From Isoetes taiwanensis (lineage: Eukaryota > Streptophyta > Lycopodiopsida > Isoetales > Isoetaceae), in contig JAJEKV010000032.1 in NCBI GenBank assembly GCA_021234155.1, forward strand, positions 4,841,835 to 4,905,834: a stretch of DNA of 64,000 nucleotides. The letters run 5' to 3'. The translations under genes and the position numbers were made by a program. The notes beneath the pieces were generated by a model that saw only the letters and a program-made list of their open reading frames with translations, had not been told where the DNA came from and ran no database searches. Each line of letters starts with the position of its first letter. Position 1 is the stretch's first letter. Shown piece by piece: positions 54,304 to 64,000 of the stretch.

Positions 54304-55985
54304 TAATCAGGTGGATGTGGAGGATGTTCTAAGTCCATATCAATCTGTATATGAGACTCATTATCCACTTGATCAGCCCAATGTGGTTGTGATGCTATTG
54401 GACGTGTAGTGACAGTGGTGAGGAGTGTTGGTTCAATAGGGTTAGGGGAAGCAAATGCAGAAGACTGTGGTGCAAAGCTATTCCTCCTCCGAGCGGCTTT
54501 TTTCATGCGAGCAATGGACCATTCTTCTTCAATGCACTCTTGCTTGCGTGCAATCATGTCCAGCCTCTCTTGCTGGTCAGAAGAAAGATAATTATGGGCT
54601 GCGGGGAGTGTGCCAATGGTTAGGGTAGAAGACGAATAAGGGGTGATGGCAAGGACAGGTGCAGGAGTGGTTGGAGTGAGGATGGCAGCAGGGGAAGTAG
54701 AAGTAAGGGAGACAGAAGTAGGAGGAGGGATGGGAATGGAGGGTCTGCGCACACGATAAGTAGAGAAGGCCTCAACATCAGGAAACATATTGGCAAGCCC
54801 TAGGCCGTTAAGCAAAGATAATTTATATTTAAAAAAGAGTGGGCCACTTTTAACAACCACAGACTTGGGGAGGGAAGCCTCAGCAGGAAGGGAAATACAA
54901 ATACGAGGACCATTGGTAATCGAATGAGCAAGGTGCAACCCTAATCCATTGGCAATGGAGACCAAGAAGTCTGGAACCTGCAACTCAATAGGATCCACTC
55001 CACGCTCCACTAGTTTATCAACAGCAATAGGCGACCTGAACATCACTAAAAAATAATTGTTTTGCCTATCCAAAACTTTCAGGGACTCGTGCGAAGGCAA
55101 TCCCAACTTTTGCAGATGTTGTTTCAACCAAAATCCCATCCTCTTGAGATCAAGGAACTGACCAGTGAAATGACATACCACTGCATGGGACATTAGATTG
55201 TGCAGACTTTGCAAGTGGATGCTGTGATCTATCTCCACAACTGAGACACCAGCCTGAGTGAAGGCACTAGAACACACCTCTGCTTCATAGAACACATTAT
55301 CAGGAGGCAGTTGAACATCCATTCTATCTTCAAGACCCTGCAGCTCTTTCATATATTCAAACACCTCTCTTTTGTTATTCTCCATCATAAGGGACACCGC
55401 CGCAGCAACACGAGCAGAACGCACACCAGATGCCATGCCTCGCTTAATCCAATCACTGAAGCACGTTTGTGAGACTCGAGCAACAGTGTTAGGGGCAGAC
55501 CAAGGAGCAAAGGAAAGAGGAGGAGACGGTAAGAGGCCTGAAGAGGATGGGAGGGCAAGAGAGGAAGGAGTTGGGGCAGAGGTGGAGGGAGGAGGAAGAG
55601 AGGCAAAAGCAGAAGTACATGGCATAGAGAGAGGAGGGAATTGCAAATCCATCGAGGCAGAGGCATATGCAAGTGGATTGAGACGAGAATTAGGAGGTAG
55701 CATTGGAGAGGCCAAAGAGGCAGAGAATTGCGAGCAAGAATGCATACCGGCGGACGCGACCATGGAGGCCGAAATGGAGGATCCCAGTTCCGGGACTGAA
55801 GCAGCAAGAAAACCACATGATGCCATACACCTTGGAAAGCTCACTGCACAGGCTTTCCAATGCACCAATAATCGCAGGAAATGGACACCCGAGGAGGGAG
55901 ATATCTCAAACTGAATCGGTGCCAAAACCCTAGCCTGTGGGCTGCGCCATCCTCTAATTGTTGAATGAAAGAGACCGGTTTGCAT
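54303..55985 (-). CDS. L1 ORF1 protein, long intact frame
   Basis: 560 open codons. The N-terminal third is Ser/Pro/Ala-rich. The centre (AVVCHFTGQFLDLKRMGFWL to PDFLVSIANGLGLHLAHSIT, about 55230-54940) looks like the DUF4283-type RNA-binding core of plant L1 ORF1. Then a Pro/Thr-rich linker, an EEEWSIARMKKAARRRNSF basic stretch and an acidic end. A zinc knuckle is not visible. The first Met at 55985 is not certain; later Met residues are possible. ORF2 follows with a one-base TAATG overlap, which suggests reinitiation. The upstream 55990-56250 stretch may be its 5' leader. Confidence 0.75.
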   Translation of the reverse strand: MQTGLFHSTIRGWRSPQARVLAPIQFEISPSSGVHFLRLLVHWKACAVSFPRCMASCGFLAASVPELGSSISASMVASAGMHSCSQFSASLASPMLPPNSRLNPLAYASASMDLQFPPLSMPCTSAFASLPPPSTSAPTPSSLALPSSSGLLPSPPLSFAPWSAPNTVARVSQTCFSDWIKRGMASGVRSARVAAAVSLMMENNKREVFEYMKELQGLEDRMDVQLPPDNVFYEAEVCSSAFTQAGVSVVEIDHSIHLQSLHNLMSHAVVCHFTGQFLDLKRMGFWLKQHLQKLGLPSHESLKVLDRQNNYFLVMFRSPIAVDKLVERGVDPIELQVPDFLVSIANGLGLHLAHSITNGPRICISLPAEASLPKSVVVKSGPLFFKYKLSLLNGLGLANMFPDVEAFSTYRVRRPSIPIPPPTSVSLTSTSPAAILTPTTPAPVLAITPYSSSTLTIGTLPAAHNYLSSDQQERLDMIARKQECIEEEWSIARMKKAARRRNSFAPQSSAFASPNPIEPTLLTTVTTRPIASQPHWADQVDNESHIQIDMDLEHPPHPPD

Positions 55986-55989
55986 TCTT

Positions 55990-58428
55990 TTGCCACTTTT
56001 ATATAGAGATGGATTATTTTCAACAGTGGTTGTCTACAGAAACACAATTTTGTAACTGTATCAAGTATAACACACAAAAAGTTGAACGCCGTAGAGCATG
56101 GTGTTTGCTAACAATATTAGGAACTTTACTGTGGTTCGAACGTATATGACTACATAAAAGTTGTATGCATGGACAGAAAAATTCGAAAAAGTTGTATGCA
56201 TGGACACTTGACATGCATCAATAAAAGATAATAAGAAAAATCCATCTGGCTTCTCTATACATGTCTACTTTTTTTTTTCTTTTTTTGCGGCTGGAAAATC
56301 CCCATCATCCGCCCGGGGGGGGGGGCCATGTAGGCATAGCCACAAAGGGCATGAAAAGCTTTCCAATTATATAAGAATCTTGGCTCTCAATATGATAACC
56401 AAAAGTTTAACCATTACGATAAACCACTAAAAAACTGTAGATGTGGTTTTTTATGCTAAAAAAATTATTCCTAAAAAAAACCACATAACATAGTGGTTTT
56501 CATAACCAGTATGTGGTTATTCATGTTGATTTTTATGTTATAGCATGGTTTATTAAAACTAATATTGGTTTATTACATTGTTTCTAGCATCAATGGTGGT
56601 GATTCATGTTGGTTTTCTAACGTAGCATGGTTTATTAAATCTACAGTGCTTTGTAGCATGGTTTTCAACACCATTTGTTTAATATGGCAATGGTTGTTTA
56701 CGTTGGTTTTCTATTGTCGCATAGCTTAGAGAAGGTGAAATAGTTTATAGCATGGTTTTATACCAATTTAAATGCTTGGACAGTTACTCATGCTAGTTTC
56801 CTATTATAACACTACATGTTATAAAATGGTTGTGGTTTGTAGCATGGTTCAATACCGACTTAATTATCATGGTGATATTCATAGTTCTCACCTAAAATGG
56901 TGTGACTATTCATAGTGGTTACTCGTAAGGCACCCAAAAAACAAATGTCATAATTAACTGCTGTCAGACGATTATAGATATTGAGGCTGATGCTTCTCTT
57001 CGAATGTTAGTCTGGGAAACTTTCATCAAGCTACAACCGTAAGAAGTCACCTACATATATCTGACTACAAATGGGCTTTCTAGCTACCTCTTCTTCAAAC
57101 ATGTTCAAGAGGTGTCTACCTACTATCGAGCTTTGTAAAAGTTCACTTATAAATGAGAATTCTTTGTCTTTCAAAAAAAAAAAGGACAACCGAAAGAAAA
57201 ATGGCACAAGACCTTATTTCAAAACATGGCTCCATAAGGGGCTAGATAGAAAGTTTTGAAACACTTAACGATCCCTTAATGGATCAATATAATGATTCTG
57301 CATTATGAACCTATGCATGAACAAGAAATAACATAGCTCCATAAACCATTTGAAGCAAGTAATCATAACATGACAAGCCGAAAATGACGAATCTCCATCC
57401 AAGATACAAATAAATGAAACAAGTACAAAGAAGCTTCGTTCGCTCGTTCATTACAGTCCTAGATGCATCAGGGTACTAGAGGGAGGGCACTATGCTTTTT
57501 TTCTAACATAAATGTTTCTAAGGCCCTCTCCAAATGGGTGGTCCACATCCCTTGCCACCTATGACACTTAGTCCTCCTATACCAAGTGGCACCTAGGAAA
57601 AGTTATTGCAAATCCAAATATGTTGAGGCTTACCACTTTTCCAAGGTGATGCTCCAAATCAAGGCCATCTTGCTTCTTACTGTACTCAACGCACCTTGCC
57701 CCCTTCCCCGAAATGTTTCACATAAAGTAAGCTGCTCAACAACAAGAAGACCAAATGTATCATTCTTGCCACTAATTCCTTTTCCAAGTCACAAAGAATA
57801 TTTAGTCACATCATTTATTCAATTATTACCCGAAAAGTAATCTACTTCTCTATAATATTTTAAAGGGTAATAATTGCTAATGCCATTTAACACTATTTCT
57901 GACCTTACTAACAACACATACAAATTGTTAGAATCTCACACTTGAGCACTACTTCTTCTTTTTCTGCAAAATACATTTCGTCCAGCTAGAAAAATGCAAA
58001 ATACTGTCACAACATGAGTACTGTTAGGGCTCCTTTCACACCATAGCCATGGTAGCCAAAGCTTTGAGACCAGCGGAGATCTATAGTTCCGGCGGCGATG
58101 ATCCTCTTGGCTTTCTTGCATGACCACGCAATTTCCCCTTTTCCCTTGGGCATTTGCATGTTGTTCTGAAGCTCTGCATGGCCATGGCCATGGGTAAAAA
58201 GGGGGAACAAACCCATGATACGAGATCATGTGATGTACCATGGCATCGGATTTCAGCATGCTATCAAATTAAGGTTTTTGTTCACAAAAATAGATGGTAT
58301 CTTTGTACTACGTCTCCATTAATCTCACTATTTGGTTCCATTTATGGCAAACTCTTAGCATGTAGCGAGTGACAAATTATGGGATGGACAAAGCTTGGAT
58401 AAATAAATGTGATTGCTTCTTCAATCAC
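55990..58428. other. no gene seen; degenerate AT-rich repeats
   Basis: A G-run at about 56316-56326. From 56400 to 56900 the words TAGCATGGTTT, TTCATGTTGGTTTTCTA and GTGGTTT recur at loose intervals as an eroded minisatellite. 57000-58400 shows only short overlapping frames. Confidence 0.5.
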
Positions 58429-58498
58429 ATTCTATTCTATTCTATTCTATTCTATTCTATTCTATTCTATTCTATTCTATTCTATTCTATTCTATTCT
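58429..58498. repeat. (TCTAT)n microsatellite
   Basis: About 13 to 14 uninterrupted copies of a TCTAT/ATTCT unit. Confidence 0.98.
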
Positions 58499-61285
58499 TC
58501 AGTCTTGCTCACCATTTTGAACTCATTCTCATCACTGTGGATACTTACATTTGTGTGGCTTAAGTTTCAGAAAAGATTCGACACTGTACAATGGGTTCTA
58601 GCCTCTCCTTTTCCTCCCTTAATAGTTTGATCTAACATTTGCAACTCTTGCCACAACTACTTGCTTTATGCGTCATTACAAATTTGAGCTTTGGTCATGG
58701 CTATATCTAGGCTCCATTTTTTCCTTCCTTCATAGTTATGAATCAACACATCTAGCAAGGGTCTGCCGAGCTTTAACAAACTAGTAAGCTTTCCCATTTT
58801 TTGGATCTAAACATGTCCCCTCTTTAGTGACAAACATTTCTTTTTTTGCCTTTCTCCTCTTCTAGCTATGGCATACAAGGGTTATAAAACCTCTGTCCGA
58901 CATGCTAGCAACAATTTAGATGGATGTGGGGCAGTATGAATTTTAGCCATGAAAAAGAAAATCAGTGGGTTATAAACAAACCTATTTTATTTGTTGAATT
59001 TTTCAGATCCCATTTTTATAGTGAAATATACTTTTATATTTTTAACTTATTTTTGATGAATAAAACAGAACAAAATTAAAAAGATAAACCTTTACGTTAG
59101 GTTTAGGTTAGCTTAAAGAACAAAGCAAAAAAGCGGCATCGACGACATTCTTTTCGCAGATTCATATAAGCAGTAGGCAGATTCGACGAAGCCGACGCAG
59201 TGTTGTTTTCATATGCATATGCTACGTTTATGTACGTTCAGTACCTTAGGGGATGTATAGTACGTTTATGTACGTTCAATACCTTAGGGGATGTACAGTA
59301 CTTCTCGTACTTAGAGAATGTAGGGTAACAAAAAAAAACCTTTTTTTTAAGGGGGTTTAAACCATACAATAGAGTAATTTCGTGTCTTTAACATTTCTGT
59401 GCCCTAAAATCAGCATACTCGAAGCCACATTTCGTTTGGTTCTTCCTACAGAGAATCGAATACAGAGAATCGAAGAGGCCATTAGAGATCGATGGCAGCA
59501 GGCGGAGCCATGAGGACTCATCAAACAGCACTATGCTAATGGATACCGGACGATTTTGCATGGTGAGAGCTCTCACAGACAGATCTTCATGTGCTTGATT
59601 TTTCTTGCTTTCTTGTCTTTAAAATCGAAGTTCTTCGCAAGGTGTTCTCGACTCTATTCCATTTCGAGCAAGCCTCTTGAATTCGAGTTGAGCGAGGTGC
59701 AACCTTCTTATGCTTGTATGTTTCTTTATTTTGTTTGAAAACCGCAATAAAGGACTTCGATGCGCAACAAGATATAGCATGACAACTACGCCTTTCTCTT
59801 TTGATAATACTTGTCTTTTTCTTTGTTCCCATCTTGCCTTAATAGTTATATCTTTATTCTCTATGTTGCATTAATGTCTTATATCCGTTCAAATGGATAA
59901 ACAGTCTAAAAAGAAATCGTCAAATCAGAGTCTGCTTTGCAATCAACTATTTTTTGAAGATTTAAGGAGGGAGGGGCCAAGTATTTCTAAATGTTTTATC
60001 TGGTAAAATTGCATTTATGTGTCGTTTTTGTAGCAACTGTAGGCTGGAAAAACATCTTAAGCAGGTTTTGTTAGTGTAGGAAAATTTCCATGGAGTTATA
60101 AGAAGTTTCATGAACCAAGTGGCGAACTGCTCTAGCCTCAAGCTCTGGCGTTATCAGGCTGATCTGACTTAGTAGCAAGATAGGGTGGAGCTTGAACGAT
60201 CATGACATAAACATCACAGGTTACAAAACGTTTCTATTTTCCCCCCTTTTTATTGCAATTTATCAAGAAAAAGTCAGCCTATATGCTCTGTAACATGTTT
60301 TGTTTGTGACCCACAGGGTATGAAGTATCTTCTTTCAAGTCCAAAAGATATCATCTATAAAAAAGAACAGTTTGGTGATCATTGCCAGCTTATAAACAAA
60401 GTTTAGTTCCTTTGACGGCCGATGCTGTGGATTTTGCCTGCTAGCTCGTTGTGGTATTTCTTATATTTTTCTTTACCATTTTAGCTAGACTAGGCCATCT
60501 TTACCCTTTTAGCTAGACTAGGCCATCCTCGTTAGCCATCTTGTTACAACATCTAGCCTGGCTTCTACATTATATTACTACTATTTTGTTGAATGTTAAT
60601 CTCTGGATTTTCTGCACTACAAGAATATTATTGCTCAATTATGTTTATTGCTCTACATTAGATTATATGCTAAATGTCTAAATAAGGTTGTTATGTTTCA
60701 TTGGAGGCTTGATGCTATAGACTAGACTTTCCTGCACTAGTAAAACGTTCTTTCAGTGTCAATATATTGGCAGAATTATGTATGGAGTCTGATGTTGGAG
60801 TTTGCTGGTGTTAGATTCATTTGGAGAAGCAGTTATAATATTTGCAGAATCAGTAATGGAGTCTATTCCTGGAATCAAATGGATGGATCGTGATATTTAT
60901 ACGACCAATTTTTTCCTTGTAACTTAGCAATAATTGTTATCAAATCCCTTTATATATTTAGTTGTTGTGTGTCAATAAGCTGTGGCACAGTAAAGAGATC
61001 ATTATCTTTCTTTCACACTGTTGTACCTGTGATCTTGCCCTTGTTTCCCTTATAGTAGGATTTTAGTTGGACTTGGGGGCAGTGGATGCAAGTTATGGGA
61101 TTCAGAGTTTCACGAATGGTGAAAATTGATATTGGATTTCTGGTAGTAGTTAGTTTAAGATTGAAGTAACATAGCAGTTTTTTTAATGTTTGCTGGAAAG
61201 GTTGAAAGCTGAAAGTGATTTTTGAAGTGGCTTCTTTAGGGTTACTAGGCTCTATTTATCCATTTGAATAAGTGTGGATAATGGT
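58499..61285. other. no gene seen; small tandem repeats
   Basis: A 38-bp tandem pair at 59223-59260 and 59261-59298 (TACGTTTATGTACGTTCA start, two or three changes). A 28-bp pair AGCTAGACTAGGCCATC at 60483 and 60511. No coding region is supported. Confidence 0.55.
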
Positions 61286-61312
61286 TTAACCAAGGTTCGA
61301 ATCCTTGGAGCT
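61286..61312 (+). other. tRNA T-arm-like sequence
   Basis: CCAAGGTTCGAATCCTTGG forms a full T-stem and TTCGAAT loop and contains the pol III B-box. No A-box or acceptor stem partner is clear, so it is at most a tRNA or SINE relic. Confidence 0.35.
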
Positions 61313-61400
61313 CCTTTCATTTATTACCATTTGTTGTCACATCCGAAAAAATTTCTTGTAATTACCAATAGTAAAGACTATTCATTTTTTCTGTATATAA

Positions 61401-61504
61401 GAATGACCCCACGGCTTAAATTCCGTGGGGGAAACATTTGCCGACGCCAAGCAAATACGGAGGTAATGTTGACCCCACGGAATTTAAGCCGTGGGGTCAT
61501 TCTT
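61401..61504. mobile_element. 104-bp MITE-like element with perfect terminal inverted repeats
   Basis: AGAATGACCCCACGGCTTAA onward (61401-61431) is the exact reverse complement of 61474-61504, leaving a 42-bp centre. TA lies at both edges (61399-61400, 61505-61506), as a TA target duplication of Tc1/mariner-type elements would. The arms show no mismatch. Confidence 0.75.
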
Positions 61505-61535
61505 AAAACGTGAATGTCCAGGTGTCATATTTTCT

Positions 61536-61556
61536 GACGTGGCGGATGACGTGGCA
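61536..61556 (+). promoter_or_regulatory. paired TGACGTGGC (bZIP/G-box-like) sites
   Basis: TGACGTGGC at 61536-61544 and again at 61548-61556, start-to-start spacing 12 bp. ACGT-core sites of this kind bind plant bZIP factors. They lie upstream of the first likely exon of the recombinase gene. Confidence 0.45.
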
Positions 61557-62188
61557 AAAGTTCCCCTGTTTCAAGCTATGGCAGAGTATTTTTCTTCGCA
61601 ACACAGAGTAGGAGGTTTTTCGACGATGGAGATGGCGCTGTGAAGGCGCCAGACGATTTCGAAGCTTCTTTGGAGGCGCTAGGGTCTGTTCTTGCTTGTA
61701 GATGAATTAGTTTTGAAGAATCTTGCTTGATTAGTCGTCTACAAGCATTCTTGATCTGAATAAGGTTCTGGCCAGTGTCTTTGCATGACTGTGTGTTCTT
61801 TTTGGCGGATTCTTGCGCTTTTTTGGGAGATTCTCGAATCTTTTTGATAATCTTGGTATGTTTACTCTATTTTCGTGTAATTTCTTGACTTCTTTCTTCG
61901 TATTGATGATTAATCTCGTTTCTTTGATGCATGCAGGTTGCTTTTCTTCTGTTCGAGGTGGGAGGTCGCTAGAAATGCTTTGTTTTTTATAAATCTTTAG
62001 GGTTAAAGGCAACTTTCTTCGTCTGATCTGGCTAGGGCTCTTTGGTGTGGCTTTTAGCGATCATCTACGAATTTTGTAGCAAATCTTAGTAAGTTTAATG
62101 CTTCTGTTTATTTCTTACTTTTCTTTTATGCTGATTCTTTGTTTTTTTTCTACATGCAGCCAGTTTTCAGTTGTGTTGGAGGTCAGAG

Positions 62189-64000
62189 ATGGCTAAGAAT
62201 CGGGAACTACTTTTATTTTTCTTCTTATGTAGTTTAAGTGAAGCTTTTCTTCATGAAGACCTGAGTTCTGTTGAGTGGAGATGTTTAGGAATGGATGCGC
62301 CTTCATTCTCTTTGGATCCTGATGGAGATCTTGTATGTTCTGTTCTGAAAGATACCACAAACATTTCTAATGTGGATGAAGATTCTGGAAAAGATGTTAT
62401 TTGCCTCATTAATGATGAGGTGATGGAGATGCAAGAGTATAATTCTGAAAATGTAGATCCTGCTGATAAGGGAAAAGGAAAGGCAGCAGCTATTAGTAGT
62501 GAGTTTGCAGCTTTTATTAGTTCTGAATCTTCAAGTCGTGGTCTTTCTGAGTTTGAGGGAGATTTAGTGAGTGAGTTTGGAGAAGATGCTATTGCAAAGT
62601 ATATGAGGGATGTAGACCTATCTGGAGTAATGAAGCCAGTTCCAATTCCAAAAAATCCTACTGTGTTATCTAATGGTGCAAGAGTTCCGTTTGTTGAGCT
62701 CGATGAGGAGCTTCAGAAGGAAGTTGAGGCTGGAGGTATTTCTAGATCTGCTGCAAAAATTCAGTGGGCACGAAAACGGTTTGATTTGTGGAGGGAATTT
62801 TCAAGCCTTCCTCTTGACAAGAGAATTGAAGAGATGGAGCTTGTGGAATTTGCTCCTTTGTTGGAAAGGTTTATGCTGCAGGTTACAAAGAATAATGGGA
62901 GCTACTATCCGCCAGAATCGTAAGTTCTTAGTGTTGTGTATTTAGTTTTTAGTTTTGAGTTAATTTTAGTTAGGAAGTTCTAAGTTACTGGTTTATTTGC
63001 AGATTGCAAGATTTGTTTCGGAAATTTGGTAGCATGATTCGAAGGCATCAGGAAATTAGAATCGCAAATACTGGAATTGAAGAACATACCTTTGATATCC
63101 GCAAGTCTCCAATTTTTGAGCGAGCACGCTTGGCCTGTATAGCGTCAATGAGGAGGTCTAGGAAGACTCCTGGAATATGCCAGAAGCGTAAGAAAGTTGA
63201 TGAAATCTCTTTTTCTGATGAGAAGTCTTTGTTAGCAGATTTAGACCATCAAATCCATCATGCGAAGGGTCTGCAAAGAAGATTCCTGTATTATTGTGTG
63301 GCACGATTTGCCATTCGTGGACAGAATGAACTTCATCAGATTTTAGTGAGTGATTTTACTGTTGGTTACGAGAATGGAGAGGAATACCTTGAATACAATG
63401 AACGGTTAAGTAAGAGTTATGATGTTGATATGAATCATTATCAGGAAGAGCAATTTAGAATGCCGTGCAGGTGTTTTGATTCTGATGTCATTCTTACTTT
63501 CAAGCAACTTGAGAGACATTTGTCTGTGGGAAAACCTGATAAGGAAGGAAAGATTATGAGGTTTTGTTTTATGCAGCCCATTCAGAACCATAAGTCTAGT
63601 CAATGGTACAATTCTGTGAACAGGGTGAGTGCTCGGACACTTGCTAAATGGGTGAAATATATGTTGTCTACTGTGGGAGTTGAGGGAAAATATTCTGGAA
63701 AATCTGGACGAACAACTGTGATCTCTAGAATGATTAGGGCAGGCGTTCTGCAATCTGTTGGTATGCGAATTACTGGTCAACGAACGGCTGAAGCTTATAA
63801 CAGGTACATTTGTTCTGTTTATTGTTTTTTTTTAATAGGTTTATTGTTTTTTATTGTTTATTGTCTGACTGCCATGTTAGTCAGGTATGACAAGACGCTA
63901 AATCTTCAAGCTAAGTGTGCCATGGATGTAGTCAGTAAACCTTTTGATGATAAAGGTGGGCGAAGAATGTTTGATGAAGTTTACAAAGAAGAACTCAAGA
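62189..64000 (+). CDS. DUF3504 / Crypton-type tyrosine recombinase-like protein, runs off the window
   Basis: Coding exons 62189-62919, 63003-63803 and 63885-64000 (open at the edge) join in frame to at least 549 residues. The start is MAKNRELLLFF; the region before about 62160 looks like a leader with two introns (donors 61856 and 62089, acceptors ending 61936 and 62159). Residues 1-200 are acidic and low in motifs. At 235-243 NGSYYPPES starts the DUF3504 domain, as in ZMYM2/QRICH1 and Crypton recombinases. The first catalytic Arg is in FAIRGQNELHQILVSDF (about 350), the second in YSGKSGRTT (about 479), and the Tyr is in AEAYNRYDK (about 512). The usual His residues are Lys (NHSxR to GKSGR) and Gln (TGH to TGQ). 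It may be a host gene made from a transposon enzyme. No transposon ends were identified. Confidence 0.75.

Noticed and set aside
55372-55914. 180-codon plus-strand frame rich in Glu/Gly/Arg
   Set aside because: Antisense shadow of the Ser/Pro/Ala-rich part of L1 ORF1; codon bias of the real frame creates it.
61286-61312. Functional tRNA gene
   Set aside because: Only the T-arm is convincing. No acceptor stem, D-arm or anticodon arm could be matched upstream.
62189-62260. Signal peptide on the recombinase-like protein (LLLFFFLCSL after a charged start)
   Set aside because: A secreted DNA recombinase makes little sense, and the true start codon may be further along (for example near 62291). 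The hydrophobic run may be leader sequence.

Overview
The window looks like nuclear DNA of a land plant. Supporting signs are GT-AG introns, a six-exon mitochondrial porin (VDAC) gene, a PLS-type pentatricopeptide-repeat (PPR) gene, an RD19-like cysteine protease, tRNA-Met-primed Ty1/copia elements, a chromodomain Ty3/gypsy element and many L1-type LINEs. The PLS-type PPR copy, the LINEs that are not the usual plant L1/RTE type, and a Crypton-like tyrosine recombinase make me favour a fern or another non-seed plant. That placement is inference; I cannot name the species.

Layout. 1-0.6 kb: L1 reverse transcriptase remnant (minus). 1.5-9.0 kb: a jockey/CR1-like LINE (LINE-A, minus), split near its C-terminus by a young copia element (1616-6026, TSD CCCAG) that lacks the reverse transcriptase. 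9-12 kb: intergenic, with a perfect 21-bp hairpin. 12.1-14.9 kb: broken minus-strand fragments of an unidentified chromatin-type gene and an ABCC transporter. 15.3-22.6 kb: a broken RD19-like cysteine protease locus holding a foldback element, a decayed PPR copy and, inside that PPR, a second LTR element (18282-21087, TSD GATGG). 22.7-26.9 kb: a PIF1-like helicase fragment and AT-rich repeats. 26.9-28.6 kb: an unrecognised reading frame of about 500 codons (minus) behind a TATA box, broken by five stops. 29.7-31.2 kb: intact VDAC (plus). 32.7-34.8 kb: fragments of FCF1, MSH2 and an unidentified hydrophobic protein. 35-40.9 kb: a three-level nest of LINE-B inside a miniature LTR element (TRIM, TSD AGCAT) inside an L1. 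41.9-44.5 kb: L1 (minus). 47.4-52.2 kb: decayed chromovirus (plus). 52.4-56 kb: L1 (minus) with a long ORF1. 56-61.3 kb: AT-rich, simple and tandem repeats. 61.4-64 kb: a 104-bp MITE-like hairpin, then a spliced gene for a DUF3504/Crypton-type tyrosine recombinase that runs off the window end.

Only VDAC and the recombinase-domain gene look like intact cellular genes. Most of the rest is transposon layers and broken gene copies. Three insertions (copia in LINE-A, LTR element in PPR, TRIM in L1) can be proved from sequence alone, because removing the insert plus one target-site duplication rejoins the host reading frame at a recognisable protein motif. Many inactivating stops are explained by single C-to-T changes, as expected for methylated, silenced DNA.
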